The notes under the pieces: model-generated
Seen by the model: only the letters and a program-made list of their open reading frames with translations
Database searches by the model: none
What the model was told of the DNA's origin: nothing
Part shown: piece by piece, positions 1-5,769 of the stretch
Layout: every line of letters begins with the position of its first letter
Numbering within the stretch: the stretch's first letter is position 1
Assembly (NCBI GenBank): GCA_024399225.1
Contig: JAKSHV010000060.1
Span: 1 to 6,711 of the forward strand
Origin: an archaeon
GTDB taxonomy: Archaea > Thermoplasmatota > Thermoplasmata > Methanomassiliicoccales > Methanomethylophilaceae
Reading direction: 5' to 3'
Length of the DNA: 6,711 nt
Translations under genes and position numbers: made by a program

Positions 1-801
1 GAAGATTCCTTCAGGATCGTCCGAAGTTTCCACAGATAGTCCGTTTTCTCCCAGACTTGAGAGTTTTCCGAGAATCGGTTTGGTGTCTCCGCACGAATGA
101 ATCGTTGTGAGTGATTCTGCGACCGATATCATATGTCCGACTGGTTCGCCGACCATCGTATCGAACTCGGAATTAGTGGTGAGGTTTGAATCTGCCATGG
201 CGATTATCTGCACGTCATCGACTGTCTCGGACAGTTGCTTCAGTTCCTCCGTCATCAGGGGTGTTAGGGCTCTGATCCATTTCCTGCAGGATTCCGGCTC
301 GATCAATGTTCCTACAAGATAGTCATCTGCACCTAGAAGTTGCATGGTGGCGGTGGCCGGATCAACACAACCTCCGATGGTGAAAACATCCTCATTCTTC
401 ATGACGATCCCGGCAGCCTCTCTGACTACTGGGAGTCTGCCCGTTTCCGAATACTCAGCAGGACTAGGGAGATCTGGCACATCTGGTATTCCGTCCTGAT
501 CGCGATAAGGGGATGAGACAACGGCAGGCTGTCTGTCGCGTGAGGAATCTCCCAGTACACAACCCAATGCCTCGGCCTCGACGGTTATACAGAACGGCAC
601 TTTGGCAGTGGCGAATCCGAACTGTCTGTGAAGTTGCAGAGATAACTCAGCCATTTTGTTTGCTTTGAAAATAGCCTCTGGCCAGGACGAATCACAATGA
701 TCCATCTGCCCTATCGTTCCGGTTTGGGTGAAAACAGCCGGCGGAGAGGAATGGATATCCTTTCCAGATAATGCATCGATGATCTCCTCGCGCGTGTTCA
801 C
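1..801 (-). CDS. MtaA/MtbA-type methylcobamide:CoM methyltransferase, partial (C-terminus off window)
   Basis: My reading of the minus strand gives an open frame of 267 codons from a GTG at 801 to the window edge. The protein resembles the uroporphyrinogen-decarboxylase-fold M2 enzymes (MtaA/MtbA), which move a methyl group from a methylated corrinoid protein to the zinc-bound thiol of coenzyme M in methylotrophic methanogenesis. Family-like stretches are the N-terminus MNTREEIIDALSGKDI, TQTGT (25-29), WPEA (40-43), VPFCITVEAEALGC (68-81), RQP (90-92) and MAD (202-204). The zinc-site H-x-C is visible as H235-S-C237; the third ligand, a distal Cys, would lie off the window in this roughly 340-residue family. 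GTG is the only plausible start: an in-frame TGA lies 27 bases upstream, and an AGGA sits about 12 bases before the GTG. I cannot tell MtaA (methanol) from MtbA (methylamine). Proline codon choice (one CCC of 17) is unlike the neighbouring genes, suggesting a transferred or specialised paralog. Confidence 0.85.
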   Translation of the reverse strand, partial: MNTREEIIDALSGKDIHSSPPAVFTQTGTIGQMDHCDSSWPEAIFKANKMAELSLQLHRQFGFATAKVPFCITVEAEALGCVLGDSSRDRQPAVVSSPYRDQDGIPDVPDLPSPAEYSETGRLPVVREAAGIVMKNEDVFTIGGCVDPATATMQLLGADDYLVGTLIEPESCRKWIRALTPLMTEELKQLSETVDDVQIIAMADSNLTTNSEFDTMVGEPVGHMISVAESLTTIHSCGDTKPILGKLSSLGENGLSVETSDDPEGIF

Positions 802-886
802 GAAAGAAAATCGTCCTGCGATTATTCAATGATTGCGCAAACAAGTAGGAATAAGGCGCTGATTAGTTGGAATTTCAGAAGAAACA

Positions 887-963
887 TGGCGGGCCTGAAG
901 GGATTCGAACCCTTGGCCGTTCGATTAAGAGTCGAACGCTCTACCTAGCTGAGCTACAGGCCC
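887..963 (-). tRNA. tRNA-Lys (anticodon CTT), CCA encoded
   Basis: Read on the minus strand, 963 to 890 forms a complete 74-nt cloverleaf: acceptor GGGCCTG/CAGGCCC, D stem GCTC/GAGC, anticodon stem TTCGA/TCGAA, and T stem AAGGG/CCCTT around a TTCGAAT loop, all perfectly paired. The anticodon loop is CTCTTAA, so the anticodon is CTT (plus-strand 927-929), reading the lysine codon AAG. The discriminator is G at 890, and 889-887 encode the 3' CCA. There is no intron. A TATA-like box lies about 30 bases upstream of the 5' end. Confidence 0.97.
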
Positions 964-990
964 CGTTATAACTCGCCTATCGCCTCATAG

Positions 991-999
991 TTAATAAAT
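991..999 (-). promoter_or_regulatory. TATA box for the tRNA-Lys gene
   Basis: The minus strand reads ATTTATTAA here. Its centre (995) is about 26 bases upstream of a start point near 969, which leaves a few leader bases before the tRNA 5' end at 963. This is the usual spacing of an archaeal TATA box. It is the only strongly AT-rich 9-mer on this side of the gap. The box was inferred from position and composition only. Confidence 0.5.
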
Positions 1000-1047
1000 C
1001 TATTGTCCTGTCCGAGGGGCCCTCATCCTCATCTGGGGCAAAACATC

Positions 1048-1055
1048 AATATAAG
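1048..1055 (+). promoter_or_regulatory. TATA box for the CBS-domain/MBL gene pair
   Basis: AATATAAG begins 27 bases before the ATG at 1075. No Shine-Dalgarno-like sequence precedes that ATG, so a leaderless transcript starting at or next to the start codon fits. The box is about 3 bases closer than ideal. A longer transcript from the AT-rich 991-999 region is the alternative. Confidence 0.4.
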
Positions 1056-1074
1056 CAACACCATTCGCACCTCG

Positions 1075-1554
1075 ATGAGCCAGTTAAGGGTTAGGGATTT
1101 GATGACCACTGAGGTCATAACTGTGAGGCCTACGGACACCGTAAGGCAGGCAGTCGTAAGGATGGCAGTTGACAACGTTAACGCTGCACCTGTCGTAGAT
1201 AACAGGAACCACGTTCTTGGAATTATCAGTCAGACCGACATTCTCAAGCTCATTCTGAGGTACCAGCAGAAACTGGACAAGGCAGATGAGGGAAAACTTC
1301 TCAGCACCCCCATGGATTCCTCCGCAACCTCCGAGGCGGTCGCCCTTGCAAACAAGGAGATCTCCGAGATGAAGGTTCAGGACATCATGGTCCACAGCAC
1401 CCTCACCACCACTCCCGATGCAGAAATCATCGAGGCACTCAAGGCAATGATGGCTCTGGACGTCGGAAACCTGCCCGTTCTCGAACAGGGCATCCTCGTA
1501 GGAACCATATCCCGTTCCGATATCATCTTCTATATCTACAAGAAGAAAGCCTGA
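1075..1554 (+). CDS. Two-CBS-domain protein
   Basis: This 159-residue protein is almost entirely a Bateman module. CBS1 spans about residues 5-62 (VRDLMTTEVITVRPTDT through GIISQTDIL), followed by a charged linker at 63-97. CBS2 spans about 98-155 (VQDIMVHSTLTTTPDAE through GTISRSDII). Each repeat ends in the S-x-[TS]-D motif (SQTD 52-55, SRSD 146-149) that in this fold commonly contacts the ribose of adenine nucleotides. Such stand-alone proteins are cytosolic sensors of AMP, ATP, SAM or similar ligands; the ligand and partner are not evident here. I chose ATG 1075 because homology begins there (RVRDLM) and a TATA-like box lies just upstream. A longer TTG-start reading from 1003 adds 24 unconvincing residues. 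The MBL-fold hydrolase gene follows after 6 bases, so the two are probably co-transcribed. Confidence 0.9.
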   Translation: MSQLRVRDLMTTEVITVRPTDTVRQAVVRMAVDNVNAAPVVDNRNHVLGIISQTDILKLILRYQQKLDKADEGKLLSTPMDSSATSEAVALANKEISEMKVQDIMVHSTLTTTPDAEIIEALKAMMALDVGNLPVLEQGILVGTISRSDIIFYIYKKKA

Positions 1555-1560
1555 GGATCC

Positions 1561-2325
1561 ATGCTAGAAGTGCATGTACTTGCCAGCGGTAGCGACGGAA
1601 ACTGTACCGTCATAGAGTTCGATGATACTGCGATAATGATCGATTCCGGTCTCAGCTATGCGAAGACCCACAAGCTCATGGAGCTTGAAGGCATCGACGA
1701 GAGCAAAATCTGTGCACTTCTCCTAACCCATGAACATTCCGACCACGTCGGCGGAGCAGGGCCCGTGGCACGTAAGCTCAATGTGCCCATATTCTGCAAT
1801 CCAGCCACCTTCGATTCGTTCAACCATGGAAAGGTCGAATACTGCATGACCCAGACCATGCAGAGATTCAACATCGGAGACTTCAATATCCTTCCCCTTC
1901 CCACCATGCATGATGCCGTCGACCCCAATGCCTACTCTGTAAATGTTGGTGGCAAGAACATCCTTATCGCCACCGACACCGGTGTATTCACATTCCCTAT
2001 CCGCCAGGCGCTGGAGGATCCGGATTTCGCCATAGTCGCGGCAAATTACGATATCAGGATGCTTCGTGAGGGACCATATCCCGAGGCCACGAAGAAGCGT
2101 ATCGAGAGCAACATCGGACACATGGGCAATGTGGATTCCGCCAAGGAGATCAAGAACACCGCCGTCAAGGAGAACAGGCAGATATTCCTGGGGCACCTGA
2201 GCAAACACAACAACACCCCCGATATCGCAAGGGACACAGTAGCCCAGATAACCGGAATAAAACGTTACAAACTCGACTGTCTCGAGTTCATGGGGGATAC
2301 CCGCACCATCACTGTTTCAAGGTGA
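1561..2325 (+). CDS. MBL-fold metal-dependent hydrolase, YycJ/WalJ-like
   Basis: A 254-residue metallo-beta-lactamase-fold protein. The N-terminal strand with ASGSDGNCT (8-16) and the metal motif THEHSDH (56-62) are clear. Further likely metal ligands are H117 in MHDA, D139 in ATDTG and a late histidine in the GHLSK segment (211-215). The order of GPYP (171-174), K-K-R-I, GHMGN (186-190) and GHLSKHNNTP is typical of the YycJ/WalJ/VicX branch, whose bacterial members are proposed nucleases or signalling hydrolases. The archaeal substrate is unknown to me. The length is normal for the branch and there is no signal peptide, so it is cytosolic. GAGG at 1553-1556 lies 4 bases before the ATG and overlaps the upstream stop codon, which supports translation coupled to the CBS gene. 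The stop codon region overlaps the end of the convergent GINS gene by 9 bases. Confidence 0.88.
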   Translation: MLEVHVLASGSDGNCTVIEFDDTAIMIDSGLSYAKTHKLMELEGIDESKICALLLTHEHSDHVGGAGPVARKLNVPIFCNPATFDSFNHGKVEYCMTQTMQRFNIGDFNILPLPTMHDAVDPNAYSVNVGGKNILIATDTGVFTFPIRQALEDPDFAIVAANYDIRMLREGPYPEATKKRIESNIGHMGNVDSAKEIKNTAVKENRQIFLGHLSKHNNTPDIARDTVAQITGIKRYKLDCLEFMGDTRTITVSR

Positions 2326-3198
2326 GGTGTTGATCTTCACTGCCATACTGCGTGCGATGAGAGCGTCGGCAAGCATCTTGGGCAGGAACACGACCTGTTT
2401 TTCCTTCAGATCATAATCGTTGCGGGGTCCCGCAATCTTCTGTGTATCCTGGGTCATGCGGACCGCGATACATTCTTCATTGATCTCGTAGGTCTCCTTG
2501 GAGGCAGGCTCGTCCGGAGAAATCATATCGAGTTCGTCTTCGGGGATCTCCATATCGGGTTCCTCGTCAAGGTCGAACTCACCGTGTTCGGGAATAATGT
2601 CTAGGGGTATGTCCGCAGGGATTTCCTCCACGGCCTTCTCGGTCACCACAGGTGCTGCAACGGTCTCCTCTATAGGAATAGGGATGTCATCTTCGGGTTC
2701 GTAGTATTCCTCCACCGGTTCCTCCTGGGGGATCGGAATGGTCTCCTGGGGGAGGGATTTTGGTTTTCCGACTTCTGCGATATCGGGGGAAGAATAACGT
2801 ACGTTTCCGCTGAGACGGTCGAGTATGGCGATGTGTGATTTGGAGTATGACAATACGGTTTCGTAGTACTCCCTCTCCTCGACGGTCATGGCATCGAGGG
2901 TGTTGTGGCCACCCATTGCTGCCCTGAGTGCAAGCTGGACAATCTTGTGCATGCGAAGGTCGATGATGTCCCTCGTCAGCTGCTTGCATCTTTTCCTGCG
3001 GAGATTGGTTCCCTCGACCAGGATGTCGTCGGGATTTTTCATGAGCTGTTCGTCGTATTCCTTCCTGAGTTTCTTTTCCAACTTGGCCATGGCCTCGAAA
3101 AGGTCAGGCCTGACCGTAGAAAGACCTCTGGATTTTTTCTCGACACGGTATATCTCGGAGAGCTCGTCGATAGTCATGTCGTCAAAGGAACTGCCCAT
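2317..3198 (-). CDS. Archaeal DNA replication factor GINS51 (Gins15)
   Basis: A 293-residue protein with the archaeal GINS51 layout. A helical A domain occupies about residues 8-130: LSEIYRVEKKSRGL, then DILVEGTNLRRKR and the charged helix DIIDLRMHKIVQLALRAA, then MTVEEREYYETVL. A small B domain lies at the C-terminus (about 242-290), with VRMTQDTQKIAGP, YDLKEKQVVFLP and a final LIARSMAVKI strand pair. GINS joins MCM and the Cdc45/RecJ-like protein to make the active replicative helicase. Many Thermoplasmatota are thought to build GINS from GINS51 alone; no GINS23 gene is visible here. Between the domains is a proline-rich, very acidic linker (about 145-240) with repeated IP and EE units, probably disordered. 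The first ATG is preferred over M8 because a TATA-like box is centred 26-27 bases upstream, implying a leaderless mRNA. The A-domain match is by recalled pattern, not alignment. Confidence 0.82.
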   Translation of the reverse strand: MGSSFDDMTIDELSEIYRVEKKSRGLSTVRPDLFEAMAKLEKKLRKEYDEQLMKNPDDILVEGTNLRRKRCKQLTRDIIDLRMHKIVQLALRAAMGGHNTLDAMTVEEREYYETVLSYSKSHIAILDRLSGNVRYSSPDIAEVGKPKSLPQETIPIPQEEPVEEYYEPEDDIPIPIEETVAAPVVTEKAVEEIPADIPLDIIPEHGEFDLDEEPDMEIPEDELDMISPDEPASKETYEINEECIAVRMTQDTQKIAGPRNDYDLKEKQVVFLPKMLADALIARSMAVKINTSP

Positions 3199-3220
3199 GC
3201 TAGGGCGTAAGTAGATGCCG

Positions 3221-3228
3221 TATTAATG
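3221..3228 (-). promoter_or_regulatory. TATA box for the GINS51 gene
   Basis: The minus strand reads CATTAATA, centred 26-27 bases before the first base of the ATG at 3198. No Shine-Dalgarno-like sequence precedes the start, so the transcript is likely leaderless. The box sits in the 82-base gap shared with the divergent DUF167 gene. Confidence 0.5.
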
Positions 3229-3280
3229 TTGTTAGGATGGGCGATAGAATAATGTAACCAATGGCTGATTTGCACATATT

Positions 3281-3577
3281 ATGGACATGGCAGACGTTAG
3301 CCGCAGGACAAAAGAAGGGGTGGAGATAAGCCTCCAGGTATCCCCCAAGTCGTCCAGATCCGGTATCGAAGGCATCGATCCCTGGAGGAAGAGGCTTATC
3401 GTCCGCGTCAAGGCACCCCCACTCGACGGGCGTGCAAACAAGGAGGTCGAAGGTGTTCTCAGCGATGCCACCGGTTGCAAGGCGCAGGTGACCGCAGGCC
3501 ACACCTCCCATCAGAAGACCGTCACCGTCTACGGAGATCCCGATGCGATATGTCAAAAACTGAACGCGGCACTCTGA
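3281..3577 (+). CDS. DUF167/YggU family protein
   Basis: A small basic protein of 98 residues matching the DUF167 (YggU, UPF0235) fold. It has an early strand EISLQVSPKSSRSGIEGI, the family signature VRVKAPPLDGRANKEV (residues 41-56) and a C-terminal segment AGHTSHQKTVTV that corresponds to the usual G-x-x-S-R-x-K. The family is widespread in bacteria, archaea and eukaryotes; its molecular role is not established. The ATG at 3281 and a second in-frame ATG at 3287 are both possible. Neither has a clear ribosome-binding site, and an AT-rich stretch at 3247-3258 could be a weak TATA box for a leaderless message. Its 3' end overlaps the next gene by 28 bases in another frame. It appears to be the first gene of the plus-strand cluster leading to thymidylate kinase and CoA genes. 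Confidence 0.88.
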   Translation: MDMADVSRRTKEGVEISLQVSPKSSRSGIEGIDPWRKRLIVRVKAPPLDGRANKEVEGVLSDATGCKAQVTAGHTSHQKTVTVYGDPDAICQKLNAAL

Positions 3578-3975
3578 CCGACCGTGAAAGGCTAGATGCG
3601 ATAAACGAGGTCCTTCAGAGACTTGAGGAACTTTCAGTCGATCACATCCTCCTTATAGAAGGCAAGAAGGACCGCATATCTCTGCAGTCCCTGGGAATCG
3701 AAGCTGAGATGTATCAGATCCAATCAGACGGTGGTCCGGTTGATGCCGCTGAGTATGTTGAAGGTCATGGTGGGAAGGCCGTTGTGCTGACAGACTGGGA
3801 CAGACGCGGTGACAGCCTTGCCGAGCAGCTTTCCAATGTTCTCGGAAAGGACAACGCCTCCATTGATTTTCAGATACGCAGGGACCTTTCGGGACTGTGC
3901 AGGACCTACATCAAGGACGTCGAATCGCTGTACACGTTCGTGACCGTGCTTTCTGGGAAGGTATATGAGCAGTAA
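3550..3975 (+). CDS. Toprim-domain protein, RNase M5-like / UPF0292
   Basis: A 141-residue protein made of a short N-terminal helix (about 11-29) and one Toprim domain. The conserved glutamate lies in LLIEGKKD (E37) and the paired aspartates in LTDWDRRGD (D82, D84), which together would bind Mg2+. The arrangement resembles the Toprim unit of RNase M5 and the archaeal UPF0292 proteins. A nuclease or other phosphoryl-transfer activity is plausible but not demonstrated for this family as far as I know. I chose ATG 3550, inside the end of the DUF167 gene, because the upstream in-frame residues are shadow coding of that gene. GGAGAT at 3533-3538 is a possible, rather distant, ribosome-binding site. 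The 28-base overlap suggests coupled translation with DUF167. The stop is TAA, 18 bases before thymidylate kinase. Confidence 0.85.
   Translation: MSKTERGTLTDRERLDAINEVLQRLEELSVDHILLIEGKKDRISLQSLGIEAEMYQIQSDGGPVDAAEYVEGHGGKAVVLTDWDRRGDSLAEQLSNVLGKDNASIDFQIRRDLSGLCRTYIKDVESLYTFVTVLSGKVYEQ
3961..3968 (+). promoter_or_regulatory. Probable internal TATA box for tmk
   Basis: GTATATGA lies at the very end of the Toprim coding region, centred about 29 bases before the ATG at 3994. That ATG has no Shine-Dalgarno-like sequence. A transcript starting near 3991-3994 would be nearly leaderless, so the tmk-coaBC-pantoate kinase genes may have their own promoter. This is inferred from spacing alone. Confidence 0.35.
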
Positions 3976-3993
3976 GACGGTTACCACCACTAG

Positions 3994-4590
3994 ATGAAAG
4001 GGAAATTCATCGTTCTGGAAGGAGTAGACGGTTCCGGCAAGACAACCCTTGCCAAGAGGATAGCCGAAGCCGTCGGCGGCGCAGATCTAACATTCGAACC
4101 CACCAAGGGCGTTCTCGGTGCGGCATTGAGGTCAGGTTCATTCGGAGACATCCCTCCCGCTGCGGAGGCATTGATGTTCGCCGCTGACCGTGCAATTCAT
4201 ACCGAAGAGATCAAGAAGGCATTGGATTCCGGACGCTGGGTCATCTGTGACAGGTATCTCGGATCCACCGTAGCCTATCAGTCCGCATCCTTCGGAGATG
4301 CGGCGGATTGGGACTGGCTTCTCAGCATGCAGTCCAAATCCGTCATCGAACCCGATATGACGATTCTCCTCGACATCGACCCCGAGGTCAGCCTGAAAAG
4401 GGTGAACAGCAGGGGAGAGGAGATCAGCAGGTTCGAGAAACTGGATTTCCTGAAGAAAGTACGTTCGGCGTATCTCCGTCTCGCCGACATCCTGGATTAC
4501 CAGGTGGTCGATGCGACTATGGATCCCGAAAAGGTGGCCGAGACCGTTCTCGGAATTATGGAGAAGAAGGGATTGTATGCACCCCAGTGA
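3994..4590 (+). CDS. tmk: Thymidylate kinase (dTMP kinase)
   Basis: A full-length 198-residue enzyme that phosphorylates dTMP to dTDP using ATP, in the cytosol, for DNA synthesis. The P-loop is GVDGSGKTT (10-18), following the core strand KFIVLE. FEPTK (34-38) stands where the family has its T-R-E-P-type dTMP-binding segment. MFAADRAIH (61-69) and the D-R-Y motif (86-88) with S-T-x-A-Y-Q after it are typical. ILLDIDPEVSLKR (124-136) precedes the lid region around SRGEEISRFE (139-148). All expected elements are present at normal length. There is no good ribosome-binding site at the ATG, which fits the proposed leaderless start from the TATA-like box at 3961-3968. The gene overlaps the start of coaBC by 14 bases. 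An isofunctional nucleoside monophosphate kinase is the only alternative and is less likely. Confidence 0.95.
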   Translation: MKGKFIVLEGVDGSGKTTLAKRIAEAVGGADLTFEPTKGVLGAALRSGSFGDIPPAAEALMFAADRAIHTEEIKKALDSGRWVICDRYLGSTVAYQSASFGDAADWDWLLSMQSKSVIEPDMTILLDIDPEVSLKRVNSRGEEISRFEKLDFLKKVRSAYLRLADILDYQVVDATMDPEKVAETVLGIMEKKGLYAPQ

Positions 4591-5767
4591 AGAGATCTAT
4601 TGTGAGAAGAGCAACAAACTTTCCGGAAAGACCATCGTTCTCGGAATCACCGGAAGCATAGCCGCAGTCGAGTGTTTCCACCTCATCAGGGAGCTCATCC
4701 GCAACGGCGCAAAGGTGGTTCCCGTTATGTCCCAGGCAGCTGCAAAACTCGCCGCTCCTGACTCCATCGAGTTCGCATCCGGAATGAAACCCATCCTTGA
4801 TATCGGCGGACAGACCGAGCACATCAAATACCTCGGATGTTCATCTGATGCTGATTTATTCATAGTCTATCCCGCAACGGCAAACACCATCTCCAAGATG
4901 GCCAACGGAATCGACGACACTCCCGTCACCACCATGGCAACCGTCGCACTGGGATCAAGGATGCCTGTGGCGGTCGCACCCGCAATGCACGGAATGATGC
5001 TTGAGAATCCCGCAGTGGCCAAGAACATCGAGACCCTTGCATCCTGGGGAGTCAATATCATCGGCCCTCACATCAATGCAGGAAGGGCCAAGGTAGCATC
5101 CGTCAATGAGATCGTCGCATGGGCCACCAGGCTTCTTTCCAGGGATGACCTTATCGGAAAGAGGGTTCTGATCATCGGCGGACGCAGTGAGGAACCCCTC
5201 GATTCCATGAGGCTCATCACCAACCGTTCCACCGGAATGATGGCCGTCGCACTTGCACAGAGGGCATTCGAGCGTGGAGCGGATGTAGAGCTGTGGATGG
5301 GCGGATGCAACGTCGACCTTCCCGATTACATTCCTGTGAAGAGGTACGCATCCGTTGCCGACCTCATCGGTATGTTGGACTCCGTCGACCACGATTTCGT
5401 CATCGTTCCCGCAGCCCTTGCGGATTTCACCCCCGAGAACAAGGTTTCCGGAAAGATCCCCAGCGATAAAGGATTCGACATGAAGATGAATCCCGTTCCC
5501 AAAGTGCTGCCTCTTCTCCGCGAGAAGTGCGAACATGTCATCGGATACAAGGCCGAATCCGGTCTCAACCGTGACGAACTCATCGCAAAGGCAAGGGGAC
5601 GTCTGGAGCAGTACGATCTCACGGCGGTCATCGCCAACGATATAGATTCCGCCGGAAAGACCTCCACCTCCATGATGCTGGTCACCAAGGACAGGGCTAC
5701 CGACATCACCGGAACCAAGTCTGCAATCTCCGATGTCATCCTGAACTTCGTATCAGAGATCGAGTGA
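4577..5767 (+). CDS. coaBC: Bifunctional phosphopantothenoylcysteine decarboxylase / phosphopantothenate-cysteine ligase
   Basis: A 396-residue CoaBC (Dfp) fusion carrying two steps of CoA synthesis: cysteine is joined to 4'-phosphopantothenate, then the product is decarboxylated to 4'-phosphopantetheine. The N-terminal CoaC flavoprotein domain (about 17-185) shows GITGSIAA (23-30), the likely catalytic H82 in EHIKYL, PATANT (99-104) and PAMHGMM (135-141). The C-terminal CoaB domain (about 193-396) shows VLIIGGRSEEPLDSMRLITN (197-216), RSTGMM and PAALADF (278-284), with lysines at 289 and 293. The bacterial substrate-clamp motif L-A-C-G is absent: the segment after IIGPHINAGRAK (161-172) has no cysteine, as I recall for archaeal homologues. 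ATG 4577 is chosen because GAAGGGA (4566-4572) precedes it and it gives a 14-base overlap with tmk. A longer reading from 4511 is tmk shadow. Pantoate kinase follows directly. Confidence 0.95.
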   Translation: MHPSEEIYCEKSNKLSGKTIVLGITGSIAAVECFHLIRELIRNGAKVVPVMSQAAAKLAAPDSIEFASGMKPILDIGGQTEHIKYLGCSSDADLFIVYPATANTISKMANGIDDTPVTTMATVALGSRMPVAVAPAMHGMMLENPAVAKNIETLASWGVNIIGPHINAGRAKVASVNEIVAWATRLLSRDDLIGKRVLIIGGRSEEPLDSMRLITNRSTGMMAVALAQRAFERGADVELWMGGCNVDLPDYIPVKRYASVADLIGMLDSVDHDFVIVPAALADFTPENKVSGKIPSDKGFDMKMNPVPKVLPLLREKCEHVIGYKAESGLNRDELIAKARGRLEQYDLTAVIANDIDSAGKTSTSMMLVTKDRATDITGTKSAISDVILNFVSEIE

Positions 5768-5769
5768 AC

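Noticed and set aside
107..322. A 71-codon plus-strand open frame
   Set aside because: It lies wholly antisense to the methyltransferase gene, which has recognisable family motifs; the plus frame translates to low-complexity Ser/Thr-rich sequence.
802..886. Possible promoter or terminator between tRNA-Lys and the methyltransferase gene
   Set aside because: Only weak AT-rich stretches and a short T-rich run are present; none has convincing spacing or sequence.
1003..1074. A TTG-started 24-residue extension of the CBS protein
   Set aside because: Homology begins at RVRDLM after ATG 1075, and the extension would run through the proposed TATA box and palindrome.
2034..2060. Tyrosine in the A-N-Y-D segment of the MBL protein where some bacterial YycJ proteins have histidine
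   Set aside because: I am not certain of the family consensus here, and other metal ligands are intact, so this is probably ordinary variation.
1723..2208. A 161-codon minus-strand open frame inside the MBL hydrolase gene
   Set aside because: The plus frame contains THEHSDH and other family motifs in order; the antisense frame shows no recognisable domain.
2498..2704. A Ser/Gly-rich plus-strand frame
   Set aside because: It is the antisense shadow of the Glu/Asp/Pro-rich GINS51 linker.
4955..5536. A 193-codon minus-strand frame within coaBC
   Set aside because: It is antisense to a clear CoaBC and shows no recognisable domain; long antisense frames arise from the strong C-ending codon preference.
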